From Balneolales bacterium (lineage in GTDB: Bacteria; Bacteroidota; Rhodothermia; Balneolales; Natronogracilivirgulaceae), in contig SKYW01000262.1 of assembly GCA_007127695.1 (NCBI GenBank), positions 1 to 9,466 of the forward strand: a DNA stretch of 9,466 nt, written 5' to 3'. Positions 6,815-9,466 of the stretch are shown one piece after another. Within the stretch, counting starts at the first letter, position 1, and the number at the start of each line of letters is the position of its first letter. The notes beneath the pieces are model-generated. The model was not told the origin of the DNA and ran no database searches. It was given only the letters and a program-made list of their open reading frames with translations. A program made the position numbers and the translations under genes.

Positions 6815-8305
6815 ATGATGAGAAGACTCCGCAATGCCATAATCCTTTTGATGCTGGTGGCGCTCACCGGCTCTTGTACCATACAGAAAAACCCGGTCAC
6901 CGGGTCGTCCCGGTTGCTGGCCTACACCTGGAGCCAGGAGGTCCAGATAGGCCAGGAGGTAGACCAGGAGCTGGTCAACCAGTATGGCTTGTACGACGAT
7001 TCCGCGGTGGCGGAATATGTTTACGATCTTGGCAAGGTGATCCTGGCCGAGAGTCACATGCGCCGGGAGGATACGGACCGGCAGTTCCGCGAGACCGAGT
7101 TCTTTTTCCGGGTTCTGGACAGTCCCGTGGTCAATGCGTTTGCGCTGCCCGGCGGCTATGTTTATTTCACGCGCGGACTCTTGGTGCATCTGAACAATGA
7201 AGCGCAGCTGGCGGTGGTCGTCGGGCACGAGATCGGTCACGTGGCAGCGCGTCACGCCTCTCAGCGGGCCTTACGTCAGACGCTCGGACAGATTGCGATC
7301 ATTGGCGGAGCGGTGCTCGGACAGGAGTTCCTTGGCCTGCCCGGTGAAAGCATCCTGAACCTGAGCAGTCAGGCCGCCCAGCTTATCTTTCTCAGCTACA
7401 GCCGCGATGCCGAGCGGGAATCGGATCGACTCGGGGTGGAATACGCTGCCATGGCGGGATATGCCGCAGAGGATGGCGCCGCCTTTTTCACCAGTTTGAA
7501 GCGCATGTCGGAGCAGGCCGGACAAGCCATCCCGACCATGCTTTCCAGCCATCCGGATCCCGGCGAGCGGGAGCAGAGCATCCCGCAGATGGCTGCGGAA
7601 TGGGCGGAGAAAGGGTACAGCCAGGAGATCCGCAATGAGGAACGGTACTTCCAGATGATTGACGGCATGATGTACGGCGAGAATCCACGAGAGGGATTTG
7701 TGGATAACGGCCAGTTTGTGCACCCCGAACTGGCGTTCCGGTTCCCGGTCCCCACGCAGTGGCAGCTGATAAACCAGCGCAACGAGGTGATCCTGCTGAG
7801 CCCGTCGCAGGATGCGGTCATGATCCTTCGCATTGACGGACAGGCCTCAACGGCGCGCGAATCGGTGCAGAACTTTATCGGCCAGGAAGGCATCTCGACC
7901 AACAGCCAGTCCGAGACCCAAAGCAGCGGGCAGTACACGGCGTACCAGGCAGATGTCACCATCCCCCAGAATGAAGGGGACCTGCGTGCGCTAATCTATG
8001 CCGTGGAGTATGACGGACGGGTGTACCGCTACATCAATTACACGCTGACCGGCAAGTGGGACGACTTCGCGCAGACGTTCAGCCAGGTGCCGGATGGATT
8101 CGACCGGCTCACGGACCGGCGCATACTGGGCATCCAGCCGGTGCGGCTGAATGTGGTGCCGGCACCGCGGACGGACCAGTTCCGGAACCTGCTGCCCGCG
8201 CAGCTTCCGATGGATATCACCCCGGAGGAACTGGCTATTGTCAACCAGGTTGAGCTGGATGAGCAGATTTCGGCCGGACGTCCGTTGAAGATCCCGGTTC
8301 AATAA
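6815..8305 (+). CDS. M48 family metallopeptidase lipoprotein (BepA/Oma1-like, COG4784-type)
   Basis: The 496-residue protein starts with a signal peptide ending ALTGSC (Cys21), then TIQKNPVTG, usual in M48 lipoproteins. The zinc site is HEIGH (His138, Glu139, His142), with Glu202 in RESDRLG as third ligand. SSHPDPGER places His246 in the HPxP motif whose His acts as an inhibitory zinc-binding switch in E. coli BepA. VVNAFALPGGYVYFTRGLL (about 105-123) is the conserved strand before the zinc helix. BepA's C-terminal TPR repeats are not evident. Instead, a beta-rich region (about 300-440) precedes an ending with VRLNVVPA and GRPLKIPV that resembles the LysM-like tail of COG4784 putative zinc proteases. 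The likely role is quality control of envelope proteins in the periplasm. The ATG at 6815 (or 6818) is chosen because it starts the signal peptide; the frame is open further up to a TTG at 6746. The stop codon lies in a terminator-like hairpin loop. Confidence 0.92.
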   Translation: MMRRLRNAIILLMLVALTGSCTIQKNPVTGSSRLLAYTWSQEVQIGQEVDQELVNQYGLYDDSAVAEYVYDLGKVILAESHMRREDTDRQFRETEFFFRVLDSPVVNAFALPGGYVYFTRGLLVHLNNEAQLAVVVGHEIGHVAARHASQRALRQTLGQIAIIGGAVLGQEFLGLPGESILNLSSQAAQLIFLSYSRDAERESDRLGVEYAAMAGYAAEDGAAFFTSLKRMSEQAGQAIPTMLSSHPDPGEREQSIPQMAAEWAEKGYSQEIRNEERYFQMIDGMMYGENPREGFVDNGQFVHPELAFRFPVPTQWQLINQRNEVILLSPSQDAVMILRIDGQASTARESVQNFIGQEGISTNSQSETQSSGQYTAYQADVTIPQNEGDLRALIYAVEYDGRVYRYINYTLTGKWDDFAQTFSQVPDGFDRLTDRRILGIQPVRLNVVPAPRTDQFRNLLPAQLPMDITPEELAIVNQVELDEQISAGRPLKIPVQ

Positions 8306-8324
8306 GGAGCCGGGCAGGACCTTT
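8293..8324 (+). terminator. Weak intrinsic terminator overlapping the M48 stop codon
   Basis: CCCGGTTC (8293-8300) pairs with GAGCCGGG (8307-8314) as eight pairs in plus-strand RNA, one of them G-U. The loop is AATAAG, so the TAA stop sits inside it. A short T-run (8322-8325) follows about seven bases later. In the opposite direction the stem has a C-A mismatch and lies after the thiolase stop, so it might serve both genes weakly. Confidence 0.4.

Positions 8325-9466
<1,142 letters not shown>

Overview
The window suggests a free-living Gram-negative bacterium. Coding DNA is visibly GC-rich, three predicted lipoproteins plus a SPOR-domain protein point to a two-membrane envelope, and most genes lack a clear Shine-Dalgarno sequence. 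A TAnnTTTG-type -7 element lies upstream of the M48 peptidase. Together with the style of the proteins (penicillin acylase with an LPPLG..(N)P..GFWQN N-terminus, lipoprotein GGT, PcaF-type thiolase), this favours the Bacteroidota/Balneolota/Rhodothermota group. That placement is inference, not proof. No mobile element, CRISPR array, tRNA or rRNA is seen, and the content looks like ordinary chromosome.

Layout: (1) 1-1487, minus strand: penicillin acylase family Ntn-hydrolase, cut at its C-terminus by the window edge. (2) 1488-1684: short divergent intergenic region. (3) 1685-3790, plus: gamma-glutamyltransferase lipoprotein with an unusual five-unit octapeptide repeat inside it. (4) 3793-4440, plus: RlpA-like septal lytic transglycosylase lipoprotein, apparently translationally coupled to the GGT. 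(5) 4441-6504, minus: fused ADP-forming acyl-CoA synthetase, ending directly against rlpA with no spacer. (6) 6505-6814: AT-richer divergent intergenic region with a hairpin, an 11-bp inverted repeat pair and a possible promoter. (7) 6815-8305, plus: lipoprotein M48 metallopeptidase with a C-terminal LysM-like end. (8) 8325-9466, minus: 3-oxoadipyl-CoA-type thiolase, lacking roughly 20 N-terminal residues because of the window edge.

Two functional themes alternate. The envelope theme is acylase, GGT, RlpA and M48 peptidase: exported enzymes that cut amide or gamma-glutamyl bonds, peptidoglycan glycan strands and misfolded envelope proteins. The acyl-CoA theme is thiolase plus ADP-forming synthetase: thiolytic release of acetyl-CoA (and possibly succinyl-CoA), with ATP recovered from acyl-CoA. 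The strand switches after almost every gene, so only GGT-rlpA looks like an operon.

I see no clearly undescribed multi-gene system. The most unusual signals are the repeat insertions inside two neighbouring self-processing Ntn-hydrolases and the structured 6.5-6.8 kb intergenic region.
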